Assembly (NCBI GenBank): GCA_947494095.1 | Contig: CANLTI010000011.1 | Location: 21,883 to 85,882, forward strand | Origin: an uncultured Pseudomonadales bacterium | Lineage (GTDB): Bacteria; Pseudomonadota; Gammaproteobacteria; Pseudomonadales; Cellvibrionaceae | DNA length: 64,000 bases | Reading direction: 5' to 3' | Part shown: positions 35,196 through 43,227 of the stretch, one piece after another | How positions within the stretch are numbered: position 1 is the first letter of the stretch | How the letters are laid out: the number at the start of each line of letters is the position of its first letter | Made by a program: the position numbers and the translations under genes | The notes under the pieces: generated by a model | Told to the model about the DNA's origin: nothing | Database searches by the model: none | The model's input: the letters and a program-made list of their open reading frames with translations, nothing else

Positions 35196-37367
35196 ATGTC
35201 AATAATGCCAGAAAAACTACTAGTCTTTTCATCATCGAAATCAATACCATTATTTTTGCAATCTGAAATTTCAGAATGCGGTTTAGCGTCAATGGCTATG
35301 ATCGCAAGTTATCATGGTCATCAACTTGAGATGCCTGCCATGCGCAAGCGTTTTTCAGTCGGTTTGAAAGGTATGAATCTTCAGCAGCTCATTGAGTTAG
35401 GCGATAGCTTAGGTTTAGCAGCTCGTGCTTTACAATGCCCTATAGACGAAATGCATAACCTAACAACGCCTTGTATTTTACATTGGGATTTAAATCATTT
35501 TGTGGTTTTAACCAAGGTCTTAGGTAAAGGCTCCGCTTCAATGAAAGGCGCTAAGTTTTCTATAAATGACCCCGCAGTTGGAAAGCGTACATTAAATACA
35601 GAAGAATTTAGCAGGCACTTCACTGGTATTTGTTTAGAATTAACGCCAACCAGTAAATTTGAAGTAAAAGAAGAGCAAGCCAAAATGAAGTTCACCCAAT
35701 TGTGGAGTTCAATGTCTGGTTTAAAAACTGGGGTTTTCAAATTAATTGCTTTATCGCTTTTATTGCAGCTATTTGCTTTAATAAGCCCGTATTATATGCA
35801 GTGGGTAGTTGACGAGGTTTTAATTAGTTTTGACAAACCATTACTGACTGTATTGGCTATTGGTTTTGCTTTAATTGCTGTTATTTCTGTAGTGACTAAT
35901 GCCGTGCGAAGTTGGTTAATATTACGTATTTCTAGCTTACTTAACATGCAAATGGGCGTAAATCTTCTTAATCATTTATTACGTTTACCAATGAACTATT
36001 TTGAGTCCCGGCATATTGGTGATATAGTTTCTCGTTTTGGCTCTCTTGCCCAAATACGCGAACGTATTACCACAGGCTTTGTTGAAACTTTAGTGGATGG
36101 GGTAATGGCTATAACCGTATTGATTACGATGACGCTTTATTCATTGAAACTTACCACAGTGGTACTTAGTGCAATAATCTTATATACCATAGTGCGTTTA
36201 GCCTTGTATCGTCCACTGCATCAAGCTACTGAAGAAATGATCCAAAACTCGGCGAAAGAGCAATCAAATTTTTTAGAAAATATTCGCGGAATTCAAACCA
36301 TTAAGTTGTTTGGCAATGAGTCTCAACGACAAGGTGTTTGGCAAAATCGTTATGCTGAAGTTATTAATAGTGAAATCCGTTTAGGGCGTTTAAATATTAT
36401 TTTTGATTCGTTTAATAAATTGTTATTCGGTTTAGAAAATGTATTAGTGATTTATTTTTCAGCGATTATGGTAATGGGAAATACTTTATCTGTAGGTATG
36501 GTACTAGCTTTTATTGCCTACAAAGGGCAATTAACCAATAGGTTTGTCAATCTTATCGAGCAAATTATACAATTCAAAATAATGCGTTTACATCTTGACC
36601 GTATTGCTGACATAGCTTTAACTGAGCAAGAGGCTAATCGTGAAGGTGAAACTACCTTTTCAAATAGTGAAGATCAAGAGTTAAAAGGCCAACTAACACT
36701 TGAGAATATCTGCTTTAGTTACAGTGATGATCAGGTGCCAATTTTAAATAATGTTAATTTAACGTTTGGAGCTGGTGAGTCTATTGCTGTTACTGGCCCG
36801 TCAGGGGCAGGTAAAACCACCTTAATGAAAATCATGTTAGGTTTGCTGCAACCAACGTCAGGTAAAGTCTACTTGGATGGTAAAGATATTACTCAAGTTG
36901 GTCTTAAAAGTTATCGTAAAAAAATAGCGGCAGTTATGCAGGACGATACACTGCTTGCTGGCTCTATTGCAGATAATGTAAGCTTTTTTGATCCGCAGCC
37001 TGATTATTTAAAGATAGAACAATGTACTCATTTGGCAGCTATTCATGATGATATTAACAGGATGACTATGGGTTATAATTCATTAGTCGGTGATATGGGG
37101 TCTAATCTATCAGGTGGGCAAATTCAGCGCTTATTGCTTGCCCGTGCGCTTTATCAATCGTCCTATGTATTATTTATGGACGAAGCAACCAGCCATTTAG
37201 ATATAGACAATGAAGCTAAAATTAATGAGAAAATACAGCATTTACCAATGACATGCATAATGATTGCCCACAGGCAAGAAACTATCAATATGGCTGAGAA
37301 GGTATATCATTTAGAAAATGGTATTTTAGTTAATTTATCAGATGAGCATTGTAAAACCGCCAGTTGA
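35196..37367 (+). CDS. peptidase-containing ABC transporter (CvaB-like bacteriocin exporter)
   Basis: 723 codons. The N-terminal C39 peptidase cleaves double-glycine leaders: catalytic Cys28 in QSEISECGLASMAMI, His101 in HWDLNHFVVL, Asp125 in INDPAVG. Next is a six-helix ABC membrane domain (about 175-455), then the ATPase with Walker A GPSGAGKTT (about 536), signature LSGGQIQRLLLARAL (about 638), Walker B VLFMDEATSHLD and the switch IAHRQE. All key residues are present, so it should be functional. It should process and export the peptide at 33179, together with the HlyD protein (broken here) and a TolC channel encoded elsewhere. The ribosome-binding site is weak. Codon use is AT-richer than in flanking core genes. 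Confidence 0.93.
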   Translation: MSIMPEKLLVFSSSKSIPLFLQSEISECGLASMAMIASYHGHQLEMPAMRKRFSVGLKGMNLQQLIELGDSLGLAARALQCPIDEMHNLTTPCILHWDLNHFVVLTKVLGKGSASMKGAKFSINDPAVGKRTLNTEEFSRHFTGICLELTPTSKFEVKEEQAKMKFTQLWSSMSGLKTGVFKLIALSLLLQLFALISPYYMQWVVDEVLISFDKPLLTVLAIGFALIAVISVVTNAVRSWLILRISSLLNMQMGVNLLNHLLRLPMNYFESRHIGDIVSRFGSLAQIRERITTGFVETLVDGVMAITVLITMTLYSLKLTTVVLSAIILYTIVRLALYRPLHQATEEMIQNSAKEQSNFLENIRGIQTIKLFGNESQRQGVWQNRYAEVINSEIRLGRLNIIFDSFNKLLFGLENVLVIYFSAIMVMGNTLSVGMVLAFIAYKGQLTNRFVNLIEQIIQFKIMRLHLDRIADIALTEQEANREGETTFSNSEDQELKGQLTLENICFSYSDDQVPILNNVNLTFGAGESIAVTGPSGAGKTTLMKIMLGLLQPTSGKVYLDGKDITQVGLKSYRKKIAAVMQDDTLLAGSIADNVSFFDPQPDYLKIEQCTHLAAIHDDINRMTMGYNSLVGDMGSNLSGGQIQRLLLARALYQSSYVLFMDEATSHLDIDNEAKINEKIQHLPMTCIMIAHRQETINMAEKVYHLENGILVNLSDEHCKTAS

Positions 37368-37505
37368 TCATAACGGAAAAGATGGGAGAGGCGGTGCCCC
37401 AAGCGAAGCTGGCGAATTGCTCTGGTTGTTCTGGTAAATAATTTCGGACACATTTCTCTGCCACTTTTTGAATAAAATGAACCTGACATAAATATCAGAA
37501 CCCTT

Positions 37506-37700
37506 TCATCCAAAAATCGCCTCTTGATGTAAATATTTACGCTCATAGGCTGCTGGTGACAGGTCATTATTTGAGGAGTGAAGGCGATCATTGTTGTAAT
37601 ATTTCATATACAGATCAACGTCTTTCCTCATGGCTTTACGATTATGCATCGGCACTTTAAAAATCCAGTCATACTTTAAACTGCCAAAGGAGTTGAGTGA
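37506..37700 (-). pseudogene. IS3-family transposase, 3' remnant
   Basis: On the minus strand the last about 65 codons of an IS3 OrfB-type integrase are readable: FGSLKYDWIFKVPMHNR, then MKYYNNDRLHSSNNDLSPA, ending with a TGA at 37506-37508. The YYNxxRLHS motif is typical. The catalytic core is absent. It marks the right junction between the microcin region and epmA copy 2. The bases from 37368 to 37505 hold no gene I can identify and may be IS-derived. Confidence 0.75.
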
Positions 37701-37747
37701 CTACGGGCTTATAGTTTCATGATAACTGCCTGCAGTTTTGTTATAGA

Positions 37748-38756
37748 TACAATGGCCCTACTCAACCATGCTAGCAAGGCTAACCCTGTTCAAAGGGTAT
37801 AACGGCGGCAATATCTTTTTCCTGTAATAAACACATTAATAAACGATCAACACCCAACGCTACACCTGCGCACTCTGGCAAACCGTGCTCCATAGCCGCT
37901 ATAAAATGGGGGTCGGGGGTGATCGGTTGTAATCCTTGTTTGATGCGTGTGGCATTATCTTGCTCAAAGCGCGCGCACTGCTCTTGTGGGCAAGTGAGCT
38001 CCCAGTAACCATTCGCAAGCTCTAGGCCCTGCCAATACAATTCAAACCGCTTGGCAACTTTTTGGCCCGCGCTATTGTTGGCAATTTTTGCCAATGCACA
38101 CTGGCAAGCCGGAAAATCAAAAACTAATGTAGGCTTTAAAAAAGTGGGCTCTATGTGTTGGCTAAAAATTAAATCAAGCCATGTGCTTTTAGGGGTATTA
38201 GGCCAAGCGGCATCAAAATGCTGCAAGGCATACTACGCAAGCGAATCATCACCCTGCTCGCCGGCAGTATGTGGATTAAGCCCCGTTATACGCTCAAATA
38301 CCTCACCATAAGCCACTTGCTTAATAGTCTGGCTTGCCCCAACCGCTTGCAATAGCCCTGCAATATCGGCCATTAACGCCGCATCATCAAAACCGCAACG
38401 GTACCACTCTAGCATGGTAAACTCAGGGCGGTGTCGCGAGCCACTTTCATCGGCCCGGTAAGCTTTGCCCAAACTATAAATATCACCCATTCCCGCCGCC
38501 AATAAACGCTTCATATAAAACTCTGGCGAGGTTTGTAAGTACTGCGTGCTATCGCCTACCTCAACAGCCAGTGCGGCCAAGTGCACATCGGTAACACTAA
38601 AGCGGCCCAAAGCAGGGACATCAACCTCGGTTACGTTGTGCTGCAAAAAGTACGCTCTAATGGCGGCCAATATCTGCGCACGGGCTTTTAGTGTGTTTAT
38701 GGTGGCTGCGGGGGTAAAACCGATGGTCATAAAATACTCACGTATCATGCTTTAAA
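37748..38756. repeat. right arm of the about 1-kb direct repeat (epmA copy 2)
   Basis: Same orientation as the left arm (29261-30271). To its right the sequence runs into what looks like the native leader before rsuA. The ancestral order was therefore probably ettA, epmA, rsuA, with everything between the arms added. Confidence 0.9.
37780..38748 (-). pseudogene. epmA: epmA copy 2, interrupted by a nonsense codon
   Basis: Full-length second copy of the EF-P lysylation enzyme gene. After …EQGDDSLA the reading frame meets TAG (38229-38231) where copy 1 has CAA (Gln), then continues in the same frame with YALQHFDAAWPN-type sequence to the end (the later part is open from 38226 to 37780). Motif 3 reads GVALGVDRLLM. 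As it stands the product would stop at residue 171, before the C-terminal catalytic motif. This copy has an uninterrupted native-looking upstream region, unlike copy 1. Confidence 0.88.
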
Positions 38757-38907
38757 AGAGTATTAGGTTACCCAAAGTCACCCTTAAATACTATTCTTGT
38801 CTAAATACTCTTATCTAAATACTGCGTTTGTCTAAATGCTAGCTCGTCGCTGTGTAAAGGCTTAGTCAATGGTATGATGGCAGTCCTCTAAAAACCTACA
38901 ACCCCTT

Positions 38908-39627
38908 ATGAAACTCTCTCGCACTCGCCTAGATAGGTTTGTTAGCCTGCACACTGATATCGCTAAAAACAGTATTCGCTTATTGATTGCTCAAAAAAAA
39001 ATCACCATCAACGGCTTACTCGCTCATAGCGCTAACCAAACAATAACGCCCTTCGATCAAGTGATAGTGGCTGAGCAATCGCTTCCTCATAAAATAGCGC
39101 GCTACCTTTTATTTAATAAACCAAAAGGTGTCGTTAGCGCAACCTGTGATGATAAAAATAAGACTGTATTAGATCTTATCAATTACCCCTATAAAAACGA
39201 GCTGCATATTGCTGGTCGATTAGACTTTAATACCACAGGGTTAATGCTATTGAGTAATGATGGCTTTTGGACGCGCAATTTATCATTACCCGAGCTATGC
39301 ATTCAAAAGCATTACCGCGTTACAACAGCAGACCCTATTACCGAGCAATATCGCACGCAATTTTTAGAAGGCATTGCCTTCGACTTTGAGGGCATCACAA
39401 CAAAACCTGCCGTACTTACAATCATCAGCAGCCACCAAGCCGAGCTCGCGCTTACCGAAGGGCGCTATCATCAAGTCAAAAGAATGTTTGGGTTTTTTAA
39501 TAATACAGTGACGCAGCTGCATCGTTTTGCGATTGGCCCGCTACAACTGCCTGCCAACTTGGCACAAGGCGATTACATCGAGCTTACTCAACAACAAGCC
39601 TACAGCCTACTAAAGCCTGTTACTTAA
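38908..39627 (+). CDS. rsuA: 16S rRNA pseudouridine(516) synthase
   Basis: 239 codons. An S4-like RNA-binding start (RLDRFVSLHTDIAKNSIRLL, about 7-26) precedes the RsuA-family catalytic domain: LLFNKPKGVVSATCDD, catalytic Asp in AGRLDFNTTGLMLLSNDG (about 102-119), and LTEGRYHQVKRMFG (about 190-203). Overall it matches E. coli RsuA, which modifies U516 of 16S rRNA. RluB, RluE and RluF share the fold, but the length and the EGRYHQVKRMF segment fit RsuA best. It is divergent from epmA copy 2. Confidence 0.9.
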   Translation: MKLSRTRLDRFVSLHTDIAKNSIRLLIAQKKITINGLLAHSANQTITPFDQVIVAEQSLPHKIARYLLFNKPKGVVSATCDDKNKTVLDLINYPYKNELHIAGRLDFNTTGLMLLSNDGFWTRNLSLPELCIQKHYRVTTADPITEQYRTQFLEGIAFDFEGITTKPAVLTIISSHQAELALTEGRYHQVKRMFGFFNNTVTQLHRFAIGPLQLPANLAQGDYIELTQQQAYSLLKPVT

Positions 39628-39698
39628 AACCGTCAATAAAAACCGTTAATAAAAACCGTTATTCACGGTATAAGTACACCCAACAGATTACAGTAATT

Positions 39699-40724
39699 AT
39701 GACCGAATTAAACCACACGCCAAACGCCACAACCGCATTACAAGCCGCTATTAACCGTGGTGCCGAGCGCTATTTTGAACAGTGTAAAAAACGCATCCCA
39801 GGTTTTACCCGCCAACACTTTTGTTACCCCGGGGCTTGGCACACCAATAAAGTCGCCTTTGGTTGGGATTTACTCAAAATGCCTATTAATTTAATGTGGG
39901 CACCTTTTTTTGTATTACTGCAATTAACGGCTTTTATTTTGGGCAAGTGCAATCAGCCCATATGGCGCAAGCACTTACTCAAAGTGCCCAATGGCTTTAG
40001 CACCGATGTGCAAAAACACAGTGTGAATATTATTAACCAGTATTTATTAGGCAACCCACAAGACCCAAAAAAAGGAGAGCTGCACCAGTACATTGCCGAT
40101 GAACTCGCCCGCGCATTGCAATGCAACATGCATAAAAGTGGCAACATTAATAATAACAGCAGTAATAACGACACAAACAATACCGAAGCGCACAATCAAA
40201 AGCTACATGCACAACGGCAAAAAATCATTCAAGCTATCGACCCGATTACCACGCAAGCACTCGAGCAATACGCCATTACACGCACCGCATCGGCAGATAT
40301 TACCAATACGTTAATTAGCACGATAGCAGGAGCTTTAGCCTTTAAAAAATTTACCCCGGGCGGGCTGGGTTTAGGCATTATTGTGGCCGCGCTCAGCGCT
40401 AAGCACCAGCAAACACAGACCTTTATTTTAGGCAGCACACTAGGCGGGTATTACTACGATATGTTTCCGCCCTCACCCTCTGCGGCACTCATTATTGCTT
40501 GCAGTTTTGGCGTGATGTGTACACTGGCAGTCGTGGCTTCTTTTTCGGGCTTAATCACTGACCCCATCCAGTACTATACAAGACTGCATCATTATCGTTT
40601 ACGTAAACTTATCAAGCATTTAGAGCGTGATTTTATCCAGCAAAACAACAGCAGCTTTAAACCTAAAGACCAGTATATCGCCCGTATTATGGATATATTT
40701 GACACCTTAAAAACGCAATTTTAA
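39699..40724 (+). CDS. membrane-associated protein of unknown function (DUF6635-like)
   Basis: 341 codons. The N-terminus AINRGAERYFEQCKKRIPGF is followed by a characteristic GWDLLKMPINLMWAPFFVLLQL (about 52-73) that may re-enter or cross the membrane. An Asn/Thr-rich stretch (about 147-167) breaks the protein. Further hydrophobic segments lie at about 200-230, 240-258 and 262-285. The C-terminal tail is charged (HHYRLRKLIKHLERDF). The arrangement recalls DUF6635 proteins, an assignment I hold loosely. Function unknown. It starts 71 bp after rsuA across a short AAAACCGTTAAT repeat, so it may be cotranscribed. Confidence 0.65.
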   Translation: MTELNHTPNATTALQAAINRGAERYFEQCKKRIPGFTRQHFCYPGAWHTNKVAFGWDLLKMPINLMWAPFFVLLQLTAFILGKCNQPIWRKHLLKVPNGFSTDVQKHSVNIINQYLLGNPQDPKKGELHQYIADELARALQCNMHKSGNINNNSSNNDTNNTEAHNQKLHAQRQKIIQAIDPITTQALEQYAITRTASADITNTLISTIAGALAFKKFTPGGLGLGIIVAALSAKHQQTQTFILGSTLGGYYYDMFPPSPSAALIIACSFGVMCTLAVVASFSGLITDPIQYYTRLHHYRLRKLIKHLERDFIQQNNSSFKPKDQYIARIMDIFDTLKTQF

Positions 40725-40827
40725 AGGGCTATATTAAAGGGCTGCATTAAAAGGCTACAAAACAGCGGCTAAGGCAGCAGATACGATACAGCGCTGCGCA
40801 GGTGCCAAACTCAGCGCTGTATGGTGG

Positions 40828-41460
40828 TTACGCCGGTAAGCTGCGTACCTTTTCGCTACCGTTTAACAGCTCATCGAGCGTGAGCTTATAGCTTGGGGCA
40901 AAAACCTCCAAAAACACATCCACCGCCGGTAGATCTGAGCGCGCTAGGCGCATCGCAATATCTTCTGCCGCCTTGGAAAACTCACTATTACCCGCCTTGA
41001 GCTCTTCTTGGCACTTTAAAAAAGCTGCAATAGTATCGGCCCCTTTAATTAATTGCTTAATGTCTTTAGGGACTTGCGAGCTGACCACTAATGGCTCAAA
41101 GTCTTTTTGTAAATCGCTGGGTAGCAAGGCTATTAACTCGCGCTCAGCTTGCACTTCAACCTCTTTAAAAGCCGCCTGCATGCCTTTTGAGTGGTATTTA
41201 ATTGGCGTAGGCATATCGCCGGTAATCACTTCAGATACATCGTGGTACAAGGCGGCCGTCGCTACCGCATTGGCGTCATAGGTACCCTCAAAACGCCGAT
41301 TGCTAATAAGCGCCAGCGCATGTGCAATAGTGGCTACTTCCCAACTGTGCTCCATCACATTTTCGGGGATGGCATTGCGCTTTAAGCCCCAACGCACAAT
41401 CCATCGAATTTTACTAATATATGCAAAAAAATGGCTCACGGTTTGATTCATCTGTTCCAT
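40828..41460 (-). CDS. yfbR: 5'-deoxynucleotidase, HD family
   Basis: 210 codons. An HD-domain phosphohydrolase that removes phosphate from 5'-deoxynucleoside monophosphates. Metal and substrate motifs: NVMEHSWEVATIAHALAL (His in EHS), ALYHDVSEVITGDMPTPIKY (His-Asp pair, about 71-90), IKGADTIAAFLKCQEEL (Asp, about 138-154) and VFLEVFAPSYKLTLDELL. Matches E. coli YfbR over the whole length. Met4 is an alternative start. It is transcribed alone, downstream of the sigma-factor operon. Confidence 0.92.
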   Translation of the reverse strand: MEQMNQTVSHFFAYISKIRWIVRWGLKRNAIPENVMEHSWEVATIAHALALISNRRFEGTYDANAVATAALYHDVSEVITGDMPTPIKYHSKGMQAAFKEVEVQAERELIALLPSDLQKDFEPLVVSSQVPKDIKQLIKGADTIAAFLKCQEELKAGNSEFSKAAEDIAMRLARSDLPAVDVFLEVFAPSYKLTLDELLNGSEKVRSLPA

Positions 41461-41506
41461 AAAAGCTCCATCATTTTATGTTTACTTCAATTGATTATCG
41501 CTGGTA

Positions 41507-41701
41507 TCATTTTTTTTGATCTTTGCTGTCATCACCGCTTAAAAAGCTTTGCATTGAATCGCTTAATTGCTCAATATTTTTACTAAAGTTACGGCAATGC
41601 TCACACATTAAAAGGTGAAGCTTTAGGTTGATTTTTTTTGACAACGATAAAGGCTGGTCTTGTTGACGAGAGGCAAGCTCGCTAGCTTTTTGACAATTCA
41701 T
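41507..41701 (-). CDS. putative zinc-finger anti-sigma factor
   Basis: 64 codons. A short protein with a Cys at residue 3 and a zinc-binding segment KLHLLMCEHCRNFSKN (about 27-42, H-x3-C-x2-C), as in ZAS/zf-HC2 anti-sigma proteins. No membrane segment is present, so it would act in the cytosol. It starts 5 bp after the stop of the ECF sigma gene, the usual pairing of sigma and anti-sigma. A role as redox or metal sensor for its sigma factor is inference. Confidence 0.75.
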   Translation of the reverse strand: MNCQKASELASRQQDQPLSLSKKINLKLHLLMCEHCRNFSKNIEQLSDSMQSFLSGDDSKDQKK

Positions 41702-41706
41702 ATCAA

Positions 41707-42354
41707 TTACCGGCCTTTTTTGATTGTATTCATTAAATTATTTTTAATACTTTTTTGTAGTGTTGCCTGTCGATCATCATGCAGCCAGTTATTGGCCATG
41801 CACTTTTGCAAGTTCATGCGGGCTCGATACAAGAGTACATGTAGGTTGCTTTCGGTAATATCAACCTCTGTGCAAATTTCTGCACAGGCCAAACCCAAAA
41901 ACTCACGCATCATAAAAACTTGTGCTTGGTTGCCTGGCAGTTTATTTAAGCACAGCTCTAGTATCACCATAAATTGCTCTTGCTTTAAGCCTGCCTCAGG
42001 GCACTGCCACGGCATAGGCTTAGCCTCTTGTTGCCAACTGCCCTTTGCGTTGAATTCTTCGGCATCTATACTTTGCGTTGCCGGTGCTCGGCCTTGCTTG
42101 CGGATATGGTCGATCATTTTATTTTTTAACATGGCAAAGACCCAGCTTCTAAAAGCAGCACGGCCAGCAAAAGCTTTAAGGTTTTTAACCGCACCCAATA
42201 AGGCCTCTTGCACAATATCTTCGGCAATTTCGGCATCGCGTAGTTGCGTCTGCGTAAAACGAATCATTTGCTCACGCAACTGAGACATAAACCCCACGTC
42301 ATTAAAGTGTTGCATCACTGAGCTTTCAACGTGCGATAGTGCATTACTTTGCAT
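41707..42354 (-). CDS. ECF-type RNA polymerase sigma factor
   Basis: 215 codons. Region 2 is seen in LRDAEIAEDIVQEALLGAVKNLKAF and FRSWVFAMLKNKMIDHIRKQ (about 38-86). Region 4 is seen in LCLNKLPGNQAQVFMMREFLG and an HTH in SEI-type sequence ACAEICTEVDITESNLHVLLYRAR (about 155-178). The unusually rich Cys and Met content of region 4 is notable. Its start overlaps the end of the upstream gene by 11 bp and the anti-sigma gene follows directly, making a three-gene operon. The target promoters cannot be told from this window. Confidence 0.88.
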   Translation of the reverse strand: MQSNALSHVESSVMQHFNDVGFMSQLREQMIRFTQTQLRDAEIAEDIVQEALLGAVKNLKAFAGRAAFRSWVFAMLKNKMIDHIRKQGRAPATQSIDAEEFNAKGSWQQEAKPMPWQCPEAGLKQEQFMVILELCLNKLPGNQAQVFMMREFLGLACAEICTEVDITESNLHVLLYRARMNLQKCMANNWLHDDRQATLQKSIKNNLMNTIKKGR

Positions 42355-42970
42355 TAGGTAAACTAATCATTAAGAAGCCACAAAAAGCGGGATTATTGGG
42401 TTTTAAGCTTGTATCGACATGCGTTTTCATTTGTAAAATTTGCGCGCGATAGTTTTGATAAAACGCCCAACTGGGGCTTGGCTTATACAGTAAATCGGGC
42501 AGCTCAAAGTGTGCAATAATACCTTTAACCGTATTGGGCTTCATAAAAATTTCATCGTGTAGGCGATAATAAGCTGGCACCGCACTAACCAATGTCCATT
42601 TAGCCAACTTATCACGCTTTAATAAATCGCACTGTAAACTAAACCCGGTACTGGCTTTGCCGTGTAATATTTCGTAAAGGCTATCAACCAATACTTTTCG
42701 CTCATCGCCTATCGCTGTATTAATAAAGCCTTTAAATTTAGGCTTTTCAAATAACGATATCATCGATGAGCGACTAATCACCTTAATCCAATTATCGAGC
42801 AACTCATCGGGCTGGTTAAATCGCTCTTCGCTGAATGACTCTACACAAAAATCAGCCAATTTATGCACATTGTGTTTTTTACCGATCGCCATCATATCGG
42901 GGTGACTAAAGCCACCTGGGTAGGTATTTAAAAACTGCTTTTGAGCTTGCTCTAGTTTTTGTAAATTCAT
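42344..42970 (-). CDS. protein of unknown function in the sigma-factor operon
   Basis: 208 codons from the chosen Met (MNLQKLEQAQKQFL); a longer frame begins at 43006. Predicted soluble, mostly alpha-helical, no signal peptide. Landmarks: TYPGGFSHPDMMAIGKKHNV (about 18-37), LLDNWIKVISRSSMISLFEK, AVPAYYRLHDEIFMKPNTVK and FELPDLLYKPSPSWAFYQNY. I do not recognise the family. The 11-bp overlap with the sigma gene indicates coupled translation, so it is probably controlled with, or acts on, the same stress response. Confidence 0.7.
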   Translation of the reverse strand: MNLQKLEQAQKQFLNTYPGGFSHPDMMAIGKKHNVHKLADFCVESFSEERFNQPDELLDNWIKVISRSSMISLFEKPKFKGFINTAIGDERKVLVDSLYEILHGKASTGFSLQCDLLKRDKLAKWTLVSAVPAYYRLHDEIFMKPNTVKGIIAHFELPDLLYKPSPSWAFYQNYRAQILQMKTHVDTSLKPNNPAFCGFLMISLPNAK

Positions 42971-43067
42971 ACATGTATCCAAGGACGCTACCCAGCAATT
43001 TGACAAGAGGGTGTTTATTTATTGTTTATACTGGGCGCGCCTGATTGCTCTGTGCGCTTGATTATTT

Positions 43068-43227
43068 AGGGGCGAGGCAATAAGAGTTTGTCCAATTAGG
43101 CGCAGGGCCCTGTTTTCTCAGCAAGGCGCTCGAAGAGGCGCATGCCGGGGCCTGTAACTCTTCGGGCAACGCAGCAGAGGAGACAGAGAACAAGTATTAT
43201 TGGATAAAGTATTTCTTCCTCGCCCCT
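43068..43227. mobile_element. MITE family 2, complete copy 1 (160 bp)
   Basis: Termini AGGGGCGAGG (43068) and, inverted, CCTCGCCCCT (ending at 43227). The interior includes GTTTGTCCAATTAGGCGCAG, CAGCAAGGCGCTCGAAGAGG and the right arm ACAAGTATTATTGGATAAAG, all shared with 55496-55656. Non-coding. Its last base is also the final base of the polA stop codon (43227-43229), so insertion took place at the very end of polA. Confidence 0.8.
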
